A stretch of 64,000 bases of DNA from NCBI GenBank assembly GCA_003427395.1, contig BFEA01000014.1, positions 6,250,420 to 6,314,419 of the forward strand, written 5' to 3'. Both the position numbers and the translations under genes were made by a program. Source of the stretch: Chara braunii. Lineage: Eukaryota; Streptophyta; Charophyceae; Charales; Characeae. The notes beneath the pieces were generated by a model. The model made no database searches, was not told where the DNA came from, and saw only the letters and a list, made by a program, of their open reading frames with translations. Positions 31,621 to 43,135 of this stretch are shown here, piece by piece (position 1 is the stretch's first letter; the number at the start of each line of letters is the position of its first letter).

Positions 31621-32951
31621 TGTTACGATCCTGGCCAATTTCGAAGTATACATTCATTAGAAAGTACAATGCCGTCCAATTGCAAAAAGAAATGAATGAA
31701 CTTGAGAGGAGAGAGAGGGAAAGAAGAAAAGGAAGTAAGAAAGAAGAGGACAATGATGTAGCATAGACCAAAGATAATACTCTTCTTCTTCGCCAACCAA
31801 TCTCCTCCTCGTCTCTTCCTCCCTTATTCAAACAAGAAATAACAATAATAATGTTGAATGGCTGAACCAGAATCAATGTCTGAATCCCACTTCTACTGTA
31901 GGCACCACATGAGGTCCACCATAGCCATGGCCACCCTTCTCCTTCTTCTCACATGTAGGCCGAGGCTATGACGGACTACTGAGGGCTCAAACCTCCAGTC
32001 CAAAGGACAACCCAAAGCAGCTATGTTGCTGGCTCCTTGTGCAAAGGACAACGCAAAGCAGCTATGCCGCTGCTCGCTAGCCCGCCATGCCTGTCTTTGC
32101 CCCGAGCTTCCTTGGTGCGGTAGTACCCCAACGAGGGCCTTCCAGATGCAGCGCCTAACAAGGTGATGAAAATGGTGTCCACCAATAGCCAGGTAGGTAC
32201 CTCGCCACTCTCCTCCTTAGTCCCCTTCTCCCTCCTCCTCCTACCGGTAGAGCTCCACCATAGCCAAGGTGGAAGTTCCCGGCTTCCTCCGCCCAGCGGC
32301 GTTGTAGTACCCAGTGCTACTCCAGCCAGCGCTCCAGCAGCGTGTCACCAAACTTGCACACTGAGGAATGAGGCCGGGCTTTTCCCTCGGCCTCTTGATA
32401 TAGCGGCCTGCTTGCCTCCTGGGCGGTGACTTCCAGGCCGCTCGGCCTCCCAAGCAACCGGTACCTCCTCCCTTTCGGAGGGAAACATCATTGCAGGCTT
32501 TGATATTGCCCGTACAGGCTCTAGACTCAGACTGGATGGGCTGGTACCGGCCTAGACCTACCCTAATGCTACTGGGCCTGAAAAAATGCCAACTTTGTCT
32601 TCTTCTGCTCGGCCTCGAGTACATGGACTGGTACTGGCTTAACTACTAGAGTGTTTTTCCGCCGCGGGCCTGTGGCTCCGCCCCTTGAGTGTTTTCCTCT
32701 GCTCCAACCCTCAATGCCACGGCCACAGGTAAGTACCGGCCCTACGGGCCTGCCAAACAAGCAAGTACTCTTGCGGGTCATACACATACTCATGCTGACA
32801 AGCACTCAGACAGGCACGCAGGTCAATACGCACGCACACACACACTTAGAAAACTTAGCAGAACGCTGGAATCTCAGCAAGGCATCCATTCCATCGGCAT
32901 AACTTCAGAAATCAGCAGTGTTCTCAGTTTGTGTTATGGTTGGTCATTGCA
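31621..32951 (-). repeat. Element G 3' LTR
   Basis: Sense strand TGCAATGACC...GGATCGTAACA, 1331 bp. Compared with the 5' LTR it has an extra segment at about 32497-32812. It contains CAGGTAGGT (32190) and CAGGTAAGT (32726), both antisense to the element. Confidence 0.85.
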
Positions 32952-32970
32952 CTACCCCCCCCTTAAGAGG
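32952..32970 (-). other. Element G polypurine tract
   Basis: The sense strand reads CTCTTAAGGGGGGGGTAG directly before the 3' LTR. Confidence 0.8.
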
Positions 32971-32984
32971 GAGGTCCCTTCGAG

Positions 32985-33420
32985 TGAGTAACTCAATCAG
33001 AGTCCCTGCATAATGCATCATAAGCGGAAATGGCAGAGAGATTGGGTATGTTCTGTAGGAGTGAGGGTAGCAGTAAATTTAGGTTGCTGTTCGGAGCTAA
33101 TCAGTCGTTCATATGCGTTGACGACTCGCGGGGCACTCTGCAGTAAGTCTTTCTTGGCAATCTAGTAAAAGTCATTTAATGGATGATATAGAAAATGGGC
33201 CTTGTATTGTTTGTTTTTACCTTTTCTACTGTGCACGACAATTCTATCAATCTCATGACCGCCATTGATTGCGAGGGGAATCATCGATTCTCAATATTGA
33301 AAAGTTTCGGATGGTTCGTACGAAAACAATTTCGACGAGTGAAAGATTGGGTACATGTGCAGATGAGGGGGCACGTCGATCGTGTAAGGAGGACCGAATG
33401 AATCATGTACTACTTGGTTG
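32985..33420 (-). pseudogene. Element G pol C-terminus (decayed)
   Basis: No long frame here, but the DNA aligns with 38196-38562, whose minus frame reads PPHLRIYPVSHALKLFSYER and SMISRATNGSHEIDRIVEH, the same layout as the integrase tails of F and H (HxxxYPVFHASKL, then SMxPxxxDG). Confidence 0.7.
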
Positions 33421-33619
33421 AGCACCTTCCACAGGTCGTAATACTAAGGAAGAAGCTTTCGTGATACACCTTCTTCAAAAAACTGAGACATTTTGACCCG
33501 CGCATAACTTCCCATTGGTTCAGGCTGGCGCTGTTTGTTAGCATGTTTAATCATGGCACTGCGTCGCATTTCCATAGCTGCGACAACAACTTTGAGCAAG
33601 CGATCAAATTTAGCATTGT

Positions 33620-34260
33620 AGCCTGGTTAGCTAGGTGTTAGGCCAGGTGTTAGGCCATAGGGCTGGTCAGGAAACAGATAGAACAGGGGATTGCGAATTT
33701 GCCACCTGAGGTGCAGCCAATTAGCTATCGTCTCGGTGGAGGAGTGTGGAGTTGTTGTACAATCCTTGCACAATCGGCAGTTCCTCATCCCAAGAGTTCT
33801 GATCAGGCACAATTAGAGCTCGGAGAAGTTGGATATCGTCTGGTTGATCTCCTCGGCCAGTCCATTGGCTTTGGGAAGTCGGCCAGACGTCATCTTGAGT
33901 TTGATGTCATAGATCTGGGATGTGAAGTCCTTCCAATCTGCACTTATGAACCTAGTGTCCCGGTCACTCACAAGAGTTTTCGGGGCCCTAGACTGCGGAA
34001 TGTACCTTTTGTGAATCTCCTTGATCACAAGAATCAGTTGGGGCGTGAGGTGGTAATGGGATCAAATTCAGAAACTTTGAAAAACGGTCAACGATGACCA
34101 TTGTGAATATATGTTCCTGCTCTTCTTTTCGATGTCCATGAAGTCGATGGAAAGAGACTCACCCGGGCCATCAGGAATAGGAAGAGGATGCAGCAGCCCA
34201 TTGGGCTTTTATCGAGACGGTTTGATGTGTTGACAAACTTCACACTCAGCCACAAACTTT
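33620..34260 (-). pseudogene. Element G integrase (broken)
   Basis: The minus strand has MVIVDRFSKFLNLIPLP near 34090, then SRAPKTLVSDRDTRFISADW (second catalytic D) and KANGLAEEINQTISNF, where the catalytic E is expected (33813-34028). The zinc-binding HHCC part near 34200-34330 is decayed, with several stops. Confidence 0.8.
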
Positions 34261-34329
34261 TGTGCCATTTCTTTCATCCCAGGCCATATATACTTCTGCA
34301 ATAGACTTCCGTATGTCTTTTCAAAACCG

Positions 34330-34960
34330 AAGTGTCCACTCCGGCCATGAGCCAAGTCCAAAAAGTGAGTATGAATAGGCTCATGGTTTGGTACACACAG
34401 TCGATCGTACTTCCCGTAACGTCGGAAAAGTAAACCTTTACACTCGTGGAAATCAGGCTGGCTGCTAGGGTCTGCCTGAATCTGCTAAAGGCTTGGCTGT
34501 ATGCTCGACGAGTGCCTCCTTCAAATTCTTACGGAGATCGTAGGAACCCACAAGGCAAGTCATGTACTCAGGATGGCGAGATAAAGCATCCACGACACGA
34601 TTGTAACAACCTTTCTTGTGCTAAAGTTCAAAATCATACACAGTAATCTCATGCAGCCAGCGGGTCAATATTGTTGATGGATTATTCTGTATCTGGATCC
34701 ATTTCAAAGTCTCATGGTCTGAGAACACTTTGAAATGGCAGCCCAAGAGGTAGTGTTTCCAATGATCTAGTGCCTCTCAAGGCATAGAGTGCTCGCATGT
34801 AAGTGGAGGCAGCTACCTTTTGACTGGGCATGCGCTTGCTGCAATACTCAAGTGGACGTAAGCCGTCACCATCATCTTGTTTAAGCATTGCACCAATCCC
34901 ATACAAGCTTGCATCAGTAGTTACTACTCATGTAAGTTTGGGATTCGCAATGCGAAGCAC
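34330..34960 (-). pseudogene. Element G RNase H (broken)
   Basis: The minus strand carries TTDASLYGIGAMLKQDDGDG, RPLEYCSKRMPSQKVA and, after frame changes, HFKVFSDHETLKWIQ and VVDALSRHPEY-type text (34580-34740). Confidence 0.8.
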
Positions 34961-34984
34961 CGGATGACTCACCAAAGCCTCCTT

Positions 34985-35335
34985 CAATGCTTGAAAGGTT
35001 GTTGTGCATTCCCCATCCTAAGTGGAAGACACGTTCTTGCTTGTCGATCTGGACAGTGGACGGGCGATGATGGAGAATTTGGGCACAAACTTACGGTAGT
35101 ACGACGCAAGACCAATAAAAGATCGCAGTTCTCGGACATTTGTCGAATGCGGCCATTTGCGGATGATCTCCACTTTGGTTGCCTCGGGCTCTAGGCCTGC
35201 AGCGGACAACCGGTGTCCAAGGTAGATGACGCTGTCCCTCCCAAACCCTGATTTCTCTAAGTCGAGATGGAGTTGCACATCCTTGAGGATCTGCAACACT
35301 TCCTCAAGGTGTCTCATATGCTCTTCCATCGACCT
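34985..35335 (-). pseudogene. Element G RT thumb and connection
   Basis: Starts at MEEHMRHLEEVLQILKDVQL, continues YLGHRLSAAGLEPEATKVE and LRSFIGLASYYRKFVPKFS. The RT catalytic half, including YxDD, is absent because the gag start joins directly to this point. Confidence 0.85.
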
Positions 35336-35680
35336 GCAGCCCGGACCTCTACTAAAGCCCTGAGGAGTGGGACAATCTTCTCTTCCACCTCCGCATCAGT
35401 TAAGGCGGACACGGTACTGAAGACAACTTCATGAGCCTTTATTTTGTCTCCCCTTTCTTTCTCCTTTCTCTTCCTCTTCCCACTTCAATGATTTTCCATA
35501 AAAGAATGTACTGCACTTGTTTTGCCTTAGGGGCAGCGTTCATTTGCATCTTCCATTCTGCTGCAGATGCCATGATGGAGGACGAGGGTGTCAATAGGTC
35601 TCTCAAGAGAGGTCCGTACTTCCTCACACTTTTGGGACGAACACTCCTGTTCCCTCTCCTCACCCCCTCGAGCAACACTC
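35336..35680 (-). pseudogene. Element G gag start fused to RT by deletion
   Basis: The minus frame begins near 35572 with MASAAEWKMQMNAAPKAKQV and continues to SALTDAEVEEKIV before the junction with RT at about 35335. No capsid or zinc knuckle remains. Confidence 0.65.
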
Positions 35681-37060
35681 AAAAGCTTCTCTCTTCTCTC
35701 TCTCTCTCTCGTTTGCGATCGTGTAGACGCAAGCATTTAACGAACCCAATGAAAGAAACAACTTGAAAGCAATCAGAAGAGAAGTTAGAACTCCTAGACG
35801 GAGCGACAATTCATTTGGACTGGAGAGCAGTCAAAACAAAAAAAATAAAGATAAGAGAGATCTGATTCCGCCACACAGTCTGGTCCGACTACATATGAGG
35901 TCCTCTCAAGCCTAGCCGGACTCAACTCCGTGAAGACACAACAAATCAAAGCAAGAGAGAATTGAGTGCTATCTAAGGTCCGAGTCAGGTGGCGGATCGT
36001 GCGGTAAAGTCCGTTAAAACGTCTCAGCTGAGATCCCCTCAGCCGCAAGTGTCCTGGTCCGAAAGCATGAATTCCGAGTCCCAATCAGATACAGCAAGGT
36101 AACGGACGTCAACAGATTTGGGCTTGAGGGTCCCGTCTTGTTTGGGCCCGGGCCCACTGAGTCCCAAATTGTCCCAATGGAGTTAGAACGGGGTCCCAAC
36201 CAACAAGAGTTCCACAAAGACTTACTCCCTACCCCTACTGAATTGAAAAACGAAATTTAGCCCCAGAAAGAACCTATAGACTAGATCGAGACTATGGAAG
36301 ATGGAAGAAGAACCGTCCAGAATGAAATAAACAAAGCATCTACACTGTGGACGAAATTTACAACAACCGTACAGAATGAAATAAACAAAGCATTGTAGAA
36401 AGATATAGCATGGCACACAAGATACTCCATTCATTCACTCGTCAGGTAAGTAAGTAGTTCACGCACCTCACACAAGATCGAGACTATGGAGGATGGAAGA
36501 AGAACCCATAATACCCCAGCAGGCAGTCAATTCCATGCACACACATGGGCACCCGGGCGGCACGGCACTTACCTGAGTGGCCGGGCTCTTGAGATGAAAG
36601 AGACTCACCCCGCTCTCACATAGTCCTGACCCAATTAGCATCCTCTACACTAGTGTCCTATCATCTAGGAGGGTCAACATCTACCCCAAAGTACAACGTC
36701 GGATCCACCGTCGATGTTGAAGATCAAAGTAGCAACTTGCAGTCCGTAGGTGCAGATATGGCTGCCACCCTCAAGCTCGCCTAACTTGAGGGGATCCCTG
36801 AAGTCACTCCTCGTCTTCCTTGAAGTCCAGATTCAAGTTGTAGGTGGCCTTTACTGTCGCCTCTCTCAAATTGCATCACGAAGTCCCACCTTGTGCCGGC
36901 CACCACAAACATGCAGTCAAGCTACCTGACCGGGTCTAATGTCTACCCTACACGGCCCTGCCAGGTGGGAGCAGCTTCCCTTCACCATGCTGCCCCACTT
37001 AACTCTAACTTCCAGCCGCAACCCTAAGTGGTTATCCCTTACTACCAGCAAGGAGAATCC
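35681..37060 (-). other. Element G 5' leader
   Basis: Non-coding leader of about 1.4 kb, homologous to 60300-61770 (element I). It includes a CT run at 35696-35710 (GA on the sense strand), CAGGTAAGT antisense at 36443 and a donor-like motif in sense orientation at 36567-36577. Confidence 0.75.
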
Positions 37061-37072
37061 GCTCTGATACCA
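37061..37072 (-). other. Element G primer-binding site
   Basis: TGGTATCAGAGC on the sense strand, one base after ...GATCGTAACA, a perfect match to the usual plant gypsy PBS for initiator tRNA-Met. Confidence 0.92.
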
Positions 37073-37073
37073 A

Positions 37074-38178
37074 TGTTACGATCCTGGCCAATTTCGAAGT
37101 ATACATTCATGAGAAAGTGCAATGCCGTCCAATTGCAAAAAGAAATGAATGAACTTGAGAGGAGAGAGAGGGAAAGAAGAAGAAGTAGAAAGAAGAGGAA
37201 GAAGATGTACTCCAGCATAGACGAAAGATAATACTGTTCTTCTTCGCCACCAAGTCTCCTCCTCCCTTATTCAAACAAGAAATAACAATAATAGTGTTGA
37301 ATGGCTGAACCAGAATCAAATTTTGAATCCCACTTCTACTGTAGGCACCACATGAGGTCCACCATAGCCATGGCCACCCTTCTCCTCCTTCTCACATGTA
37401 GGCCGAGGCTATGGCGGACTACTGAGGGCTCAAACCTCCAGCCCAAAGGACAACCCAAAGCAGCTATGTCGCTGCCTCCCTGTGCAAAGGACAACGCAAA
37501 CCAGCTATGCTGCTGCTCACTAGCCGGCCATGCCTGTCTTTGCTCCGAGCTTCCTTGGTGCGGCACTACCCCAACGAGGGCCTTCCAGATGCAGCGCCTA
37601 CCATGAGGATTGGACCATATCATCACAAGATGAAGATGGTGTCCACCATAGCCAGGTAGGTACCTCGCCACTCTCCTCCTTAGTCCCCTTCTCCCTCCTC
37701 CTCCTACCGGTAGAGCTCCACCATAGCCAAGGTGGAAGCTCCCGGCTTCCTCCTCCCAGCGGCGCTGTAGTACCCAGCGCTACTCCAGCCAGCGCTCCAG
37801 CAGCGTGTCGCCAAACTTGCACACTGAGGAATGAGGCCGGGCTCTTCCCTCGGCCTCTTGATATAGCGGCCTGCTTTCCTGGGCGGTGACTTCCAGGCCG
37901 CTCGGCCTCCCAAGCAACCGGTACCTCCTTCCTTTCGGAGGGAAACATCATTGCAGGCACGCAGGTCAACAAGCACACACACACAGACTTAGAAAACTCA
38001 GCAGAATGCGGGAATTTCAGCAAGGTGTCCATTCCATTGGCAGAACTTCAGAAATCAGCATCACACACAGACTTAGAAAACTCAGCAGAATGCAGGAAAC
38101 TCCGCAAGGCATCCATTCCATTGGCAGAACTTCAGAAATCAGCAGTGTTCTCAGTCTGTGTTATGGCGGGTCATTACA
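37074..38178 (-). repeat. Element G 5' LTR
   Basis: Sense strand TGTAATGACC...GGATCGTAACA, 1105 bp. It lacks a segment of about 316 bp present in the 3' LTR (join at GCAGGC) and has a private 84-bp tandem duplication (37981 and 38065) containing ACACAGACTTAGAAAACTCA. Confidence 0.88.
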
Positions 38179-38562
38179 CTACCCCCCCCTNAAGAGTGAG
38201 GTCCCTTCGAGCGAGTAACTCGATTAGAGTCCCTGCGTAATGCATCATAAGCGTAAATGGCAAAGAGAGATCGGGTATGTTCCGTAGGAGTGATGGTAGC
38301 TGTAAATTCAGGTTGCTGTTCGGAGCGAATCAGTCGTTCATATGCGTTGACGACTCACGGGGCACTCTGCAGCGAGTCTTTCATAGCAATCCAGTATTGT
38401 TTGTTTCTACCTTTTCCACTGTGTTCAACAATTCTATCAATCTCATGACTGCCATTGGTTGCTCGGGAAATCATCGATTCTCGATATCGGAAAGTTTCGG
38501 GTCGTTCATACGAAAACAATTTCAACGCGTGAGAGACTGGGTAGATGCGCAGATGAGGGGGC
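38179..38562 (-). pseudogene. Pol tail and polypurine tract of a second tandem element G copy
   Basis: Upstream of the 5' LTR on the sense strand sit a polypurine tract (about 38179-38195, one n inside) and an integrase C-terminal frame (38355-38567: PPHLRIYPVSHALKLFSYER). It is the end of another copy sharing this LTR; it is truncated at about 38562. Confidence 0.8.
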
Positions 38563-39239
38563 AGCATGTGACATTTCGGGGGCCAAATGGGCGGGGACTA
38601 GGTTCGTTAACAGCGTTGGTACCGGGGCACTGCAAGATTTTCGACAGCGGCGGACACTTCGGGAGGCTAAAGTGTTGAGGTTCACGCGAAGCTGGGCCCA
38701 ACAAACTTTATAAGCTCAACTGGGCTCGACACGAGGATGAGGGAGACTTGCTCACTTGCTGGCACACAAGGTGTGTTGTCCTTGACGCGCACGGGTCAGG
38801 CGCACTAGGTGTGCTTGCTCACACAATAGGACAGGGACATGCTGGCACACTAGGTGTGCTAGCTCACGCACATGGGCCAGGGGCGCTGGATGGCACACGG
38901 GTCGGAAACGCTCTCAAGTAAGAGAGTAATAACGACGAAGGGGTACTAGGTGCGCTAAAAGGGACGAATCAGGCTGTCACTGACGATTGAGCCTGGCACA
39001 TGGGCGCAGTGACACAAGCATTAGATAGGCATACGGACGGAGTCATTGAGGAACGAGCCTGGTGCATGGGGCGCAGTGACATAAGCATGAGACAAGCATA
39101 CGGGCGTGGTCATTGACGAAAGAACCAAACCAGCGTATGGTGAAGGGTAAGAGTTGTGTACCAAGGTACGAGTGGGGAATATTAGCGAATGAACTAGGTG
39201 TTGAAGGAGGCGAGCCAGTGTACGGACCAAACTGATTTT
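38563..39239. repeat. Degenerate palindromic and tandem repeats
   Basis: Contains repeated GCACACNAGGTGTGC palindromes near 38761, 38802 and 38844, and two copies of a block of about 65 bp (from 38993 and 39058) with GGCGCAGTGACAYAAGCAT. No coding signal. Confidence 0.7.
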
Positions 39240-40880
39240 CGCTGCCCACTGCCCCTAGGAGGCATTGGCTCTAGAACACGTTGCCCGTTTGGCCCCACCG
39301 GCCCCGATTGGAGTTCACCCGCTCACATGGCTAGGGGATAGGTACTGGTCGATCCCTTTGGAAAAATCGGGGTGGGCCGGTGGAGCCATTTTGGCCGTCA
39401 TTGCTAAAATGTTGGCGACAACTGGCCCTCCCTGAAAAGCAAGCACCCGAACGATGGGAGGAGGTGGCCCAACAGCCACTATTCGGAAACCGATGGATCA
39501 TGCCCCACTCAGGGCAAGCGCTCTGCAGTTCAGCGACACCGTGGAAGGGATGGATGCAGCACGAGATTATATGGGTGGGACAGTTATGGGACTCAGAGAG
39601 GAAAGACTGGAAACCGCCGGTACAACTACGAGAGGACCCCCGGTATTGTCACCACATGGATAGACACCTGGACATGATCACAGATGCAATCCCACTCACA
39701 TGGTACATAATATTGAGGCGTGGACCCACCCTCCAGGATGGCGATTGGGTCGGCCTACGAGGGGAGGTGCACATGATTGGCAGGATCCACCAGCTTCGAC
39801 CCACAACCGTATTAGAAGATTACTATTCGATCAGGCCAACAAACCAGCTGAGGGGCTCCCGCGACCCTTTCGAACGGCGGGAGAGGGAGGTCTTCCATAT
39901 ACGGGTGCTAGGGGAGGGTAGTGACTATCTCGTGTTTCAGCCTCAGTCCCCTGTTCAGGAGTTGGCTTTGGATCCTTTGGAATGGCAATGGCAGCCTGCA
40001 GGGAGACCGACGATTGGGCATGTAGGCAGACCAACGACTGGGCCTTCCAAAAAAATCTATCTCCAAAATTGTCAGTCAAGACCACATATAGGATGCTTCG
40101 TTTAAAGAGGCAATTGAGAGACCAGATAAATGACAGATGGGCCAGACAACTTAACGTGGACCGGGCCCTTGTTGCGCCTATTAAATGGTTCAGCGGAAAC
40201 AAAGCCCGGCCGACTAAAATTACGTTTTTATAGTGGCAGATTGCCCACCACTGCCTCCCCACCAATGCCTGGTTAATTGACCACACCCACCTAGAATAGA
40301 GAGGGGTGGCACTACCATGGTGTCGAAGGTGCTTCACAGCCTTCCCCCCACAGAAATGTAATGAGACCATTGAACACATTTTCTTGCAGTGCCCGGTGGC
40401 GGTACCGACGTGGCGCTGGTGGGACCGGGTGTGGCGTAATATGTTACCGGATACACCCTAGCCATGGTCCTGGCGAGCAATCTTGACTGGAGACTGCCTG
40501 ACAATGGCTACGACATCTTCCCACACGGAAAACTGGTTCAACCTGGGCAGAAGAACAATCCTTTGGGCCCTGTGGTGGCAACACTGCCTTCTCAATCTTA
40601 AATGCGTTAGAGCGGGGGATGGGGAGCTCATAGGGCAAATTAAGGAACATGTTCAGCTGGAATTGCTACGCAGATGGCATGACCTGAAACACCAGCTGAA
40701 TACTTCTCAGACGGACCAAGATATCAAGAGGGGTCTCACTGTCTTTTGGGCGGGACCGAGGGGGATGGGTGGCCAGGGTACAGTGGGGAGGGGACCAACT
40801 GAGAGGGGACCATTTCTCATATCGAACATAATAGACTCGGACTTGTTCAATTATGAAATCACTACAAAAGTACGATAATT
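39240..40880 (+). pseudogene. LINE (non-LTR) ORF2 C-terminal part with RT zinc finger
   Basis: Plus-strand text includes PEKQAPERWEEVAQQPLFGN, then after stops and shifts KTTYRMLRLKRQ, IKWFSGNKARPTKITFL, WQIAHHCLPTNAWLIDH, and a cysteine/histidine cluster CRRC...CNETIEHIFLQCPVA. This is the zinc-binding domain found at the C-terminus of plant non-LTR reverse transcriptases (zf-RVT). At least three in-frame stops occur (near 40231, 40299 and 40459), so it is dead. Endonuclease and RT core are absent, the usual outcome of 5' truncation. Confidence 0.8.
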
Positions 40881-41440
40881 CTGTTTTACGCGCCAGCTGT
40901 CCCGAGCAGCACAAGGCCCCTCCGGAGATTACCACCTCGCCCATTGGCCAGGAATCACCCCTCGGCGCCCCTTGGGGCAGCAGAAGTTTCTGCAACAGTT
41001 TTTGGCCCCTGCAAGTCTGCGAACATCCCAACGGTGACAGGAAGTGTGGGAAGGACCAGATTTATAGTAGATAGCGCAGTCACATTAGGAAGAGGTGCGT
41101 AATCTGGTGGCCGAACCAGGGCTGAAGAGATGTCTCTGCAATGCTGTCTCCAAGCGAAGTTCATCACACATTATAAAACAGCGCATCGTACCGCCTTCTA
41201 AGTAAATCCCCTGCATGGGTAATCAATGTTGACAGGCCTGCTTGATGTATGATGGGACACTGGACAATCCTTTGGATTCCAGAGTAATCAATTTTGGCAG
41301 GAGTCCTACACGACCTTTTTTCCTAACATACTCCAAATTCAATCTATACATGGGACGCTGGACACGTTTTTCAGCAGGTGCTGCTCCCCACCAATAAATG
41401 GAGCCTCTCCTCAGGTGCAAAAAAAAGAAAAAGAAAAAAA
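40881..41440 (+). mobile_element. LINE 3' untranslated region and poly(A) tail
   Basis: Non-coding, ending in an A-rich tail at 41419-41440. Position and orientation fit the 3' end of the LINE remnant. I could not identify the target duplication. Confidence 0.6.
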
Positions 41441-42452
41441 TCAGATTCAAGACCAGCTTCCTCGAGTGGAAGTAAGAGCGCGTTATTGCACGCGGTTGCG
41501 ATCGGAATTTGGATCGGGGTCACAATCGAGATTAGAGTTAGGACTCACTAGGACGGTAAAGTGCGTACTACTGCGCACGGTTGCGATTGAGATCAGAATC
41601 AAGCTAAGGATCTGGATCCAGTTAGGGGTCACGATCAAGTTCAGGATTGCGGGCATCACCATCGACGTCATCTTTGAGAGATTGTCTTATCGTGTGCCGA
41701 GTGACATAGTGCTTGCAACAACATGCCTAGCTAAGTGACATAGTCACCATTATCTAAGGGAGCGTGAAACCGTGCACAATAGCGCGCCACACTGAGTTTC
41801 ATAGTCGTCATTATCTGAGGAAGTGCACAACAACGCACATAACACTCTGGAAAACAGTGGGCAACAGCGAGCCGAGCTTAGTATCATCATCATCTCCATC
41901 ATGAAAGGAGGCCCGCCACGGCGTGCGGACCATCCGAGAATCGGCTCTCATCTGCGCGGGTACCAGAGCTTCATCATCATCGTCGTTCATCAGTGAAATC
42001 GTGCACAACCGCACACTGAATTGGGCTTTATCATCTTCATCAGTGAGACCATGCACAATTGAAAGTCGAGCAGAATTTTGAGCCTCGTTGGGCGAAATCA
42101 AGTCGAGCCAAACCAAGCCAAGGCAAGCATCGTCACCATTATCATCCTTGAGACCACTCGCTATCGCGTTCGAGTCATCTAGGATTACACGTCCAACTGC
42201 ACGCCAATATGAGATAGTTATCCTCATTATCAGGAGCGAGCGCTCATCAACTCGTGGATTACTAGCAAGGCCGCCCCTCCCTCAAAAGATCATTCCCCAA
42301 TAAGATCGGAGCGTACTCGCGTGATCAGGCCTATCACTGTATTGAACGCTAGTCGGATCGGGCCAATCACCACAACCGTCATCAAAGATTTGTGAGCATG
42401 AGAGATTTGTGAGCGGCACTTGTGAGAGGACCGGTACGGACTCCTTTCAGGC
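41441..42452. repeat. Degenerate repeats, no gene
   Basis: Repeated phrases GCGCACGGTTGCGAT (two variants near 41488 and 41573) and GTGCACAAYNGCGCA-like words (near 41773, 41826, 42003, 42053) suggest an old minisatellite. The expected 3' LTR of element H is not recognisable here. Confidence 0.45.
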
Positions 42453-43135
42453 TCAATTCGTTCGAAACAAGAATTCGGATATGGAAGACTTGGGTGGACC
42501 GAAAATTTGACTAAGACCAGGGCTCGCGTGCAAGAGGGCTGACAAGGGACTTGGATGTGGTGCCTTCCCCTTCAGTTTCTTCTCAAAATCTGCCACGATC
42601 CGAGGAGCTGTCTTGACAAGTTCCTCCCTTGAAATCCATCGATCTTCCTTAGGATCAGTATGATGCCTGAAATGTACTCTATATTCCCTTGCAGGTTTAG
42701 GTCTTCCCCTGCCAGGTGGCTTGGGAACAGGTGTGTCTCTGTGATCCAGGATGTCGTCGACGTCGATGTGGCCATCCATGGTTGGGGGCAGTATAGATCT
42801 CCGTGATGGGAATTGTGTTGTCTCAGCGAAAGGTGCAAGCTTGAAGGCGTGATAAGTAGGGTAAGTGCGTAGGTGACCATGGATAGGAATGACGTACGAG
42901 AGACCATCCAAATCATTCCCCACAATATCCAAGACTTCCCAGGGACCCAAATACCGAGTCGTTAGTTTCCTAGAGATGCCAAACCCCTGTCCCAACTCAC
43001 TTGACCCAGACACGTTCCCCTACTTGAAATGTGGACTGTCGGTGACGTTTGTTCTCAGAAGCAATCGTAGCTTCCTGAGGTTTCTTGATGTGTTCAACAG
43101 TCTGTTGCAATAATTAATCATACAGGACACCAAAT
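42453..43135 (-). pseudogene. Element H integrase C-terminus and chromo-like tail
   Basis: The frame 42453-43013 contains GPWEVLDIVGNDLDGLSY, GHLRTYPTYHAFKLAPF, PPTMDGHIDVDDILDH, YRVHFRHHTDPKEDRWI and SREELVKTAPRIVADFEKK. The FQVGERVWVK block is just upstream in another frame. The tail after about 42550 matches 59665-59770. Confidence 0.88.

Larger units (their letters stand above)
31621..38178 (-). mobile_element. Element G: LTR-to-LTR gypsy element with internal deletion
   Basis: On the minus strand: 5' LTR (37074-38178), PBS (37061-37072), leader, gag start, a deletion, RT thumb, RNase H, integrase, pol C-terminus, polypurine tract (32952-32970), 3' LTR (31621-32951). Most of gag, all of protease and most of RT are missing at a junction near 35335, so the copy is non-autonomous. 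At the right end the LTR is preceded by another polypurine tract and pol tail, so a second, partial element lies in tandem. Confidence 0.87.
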
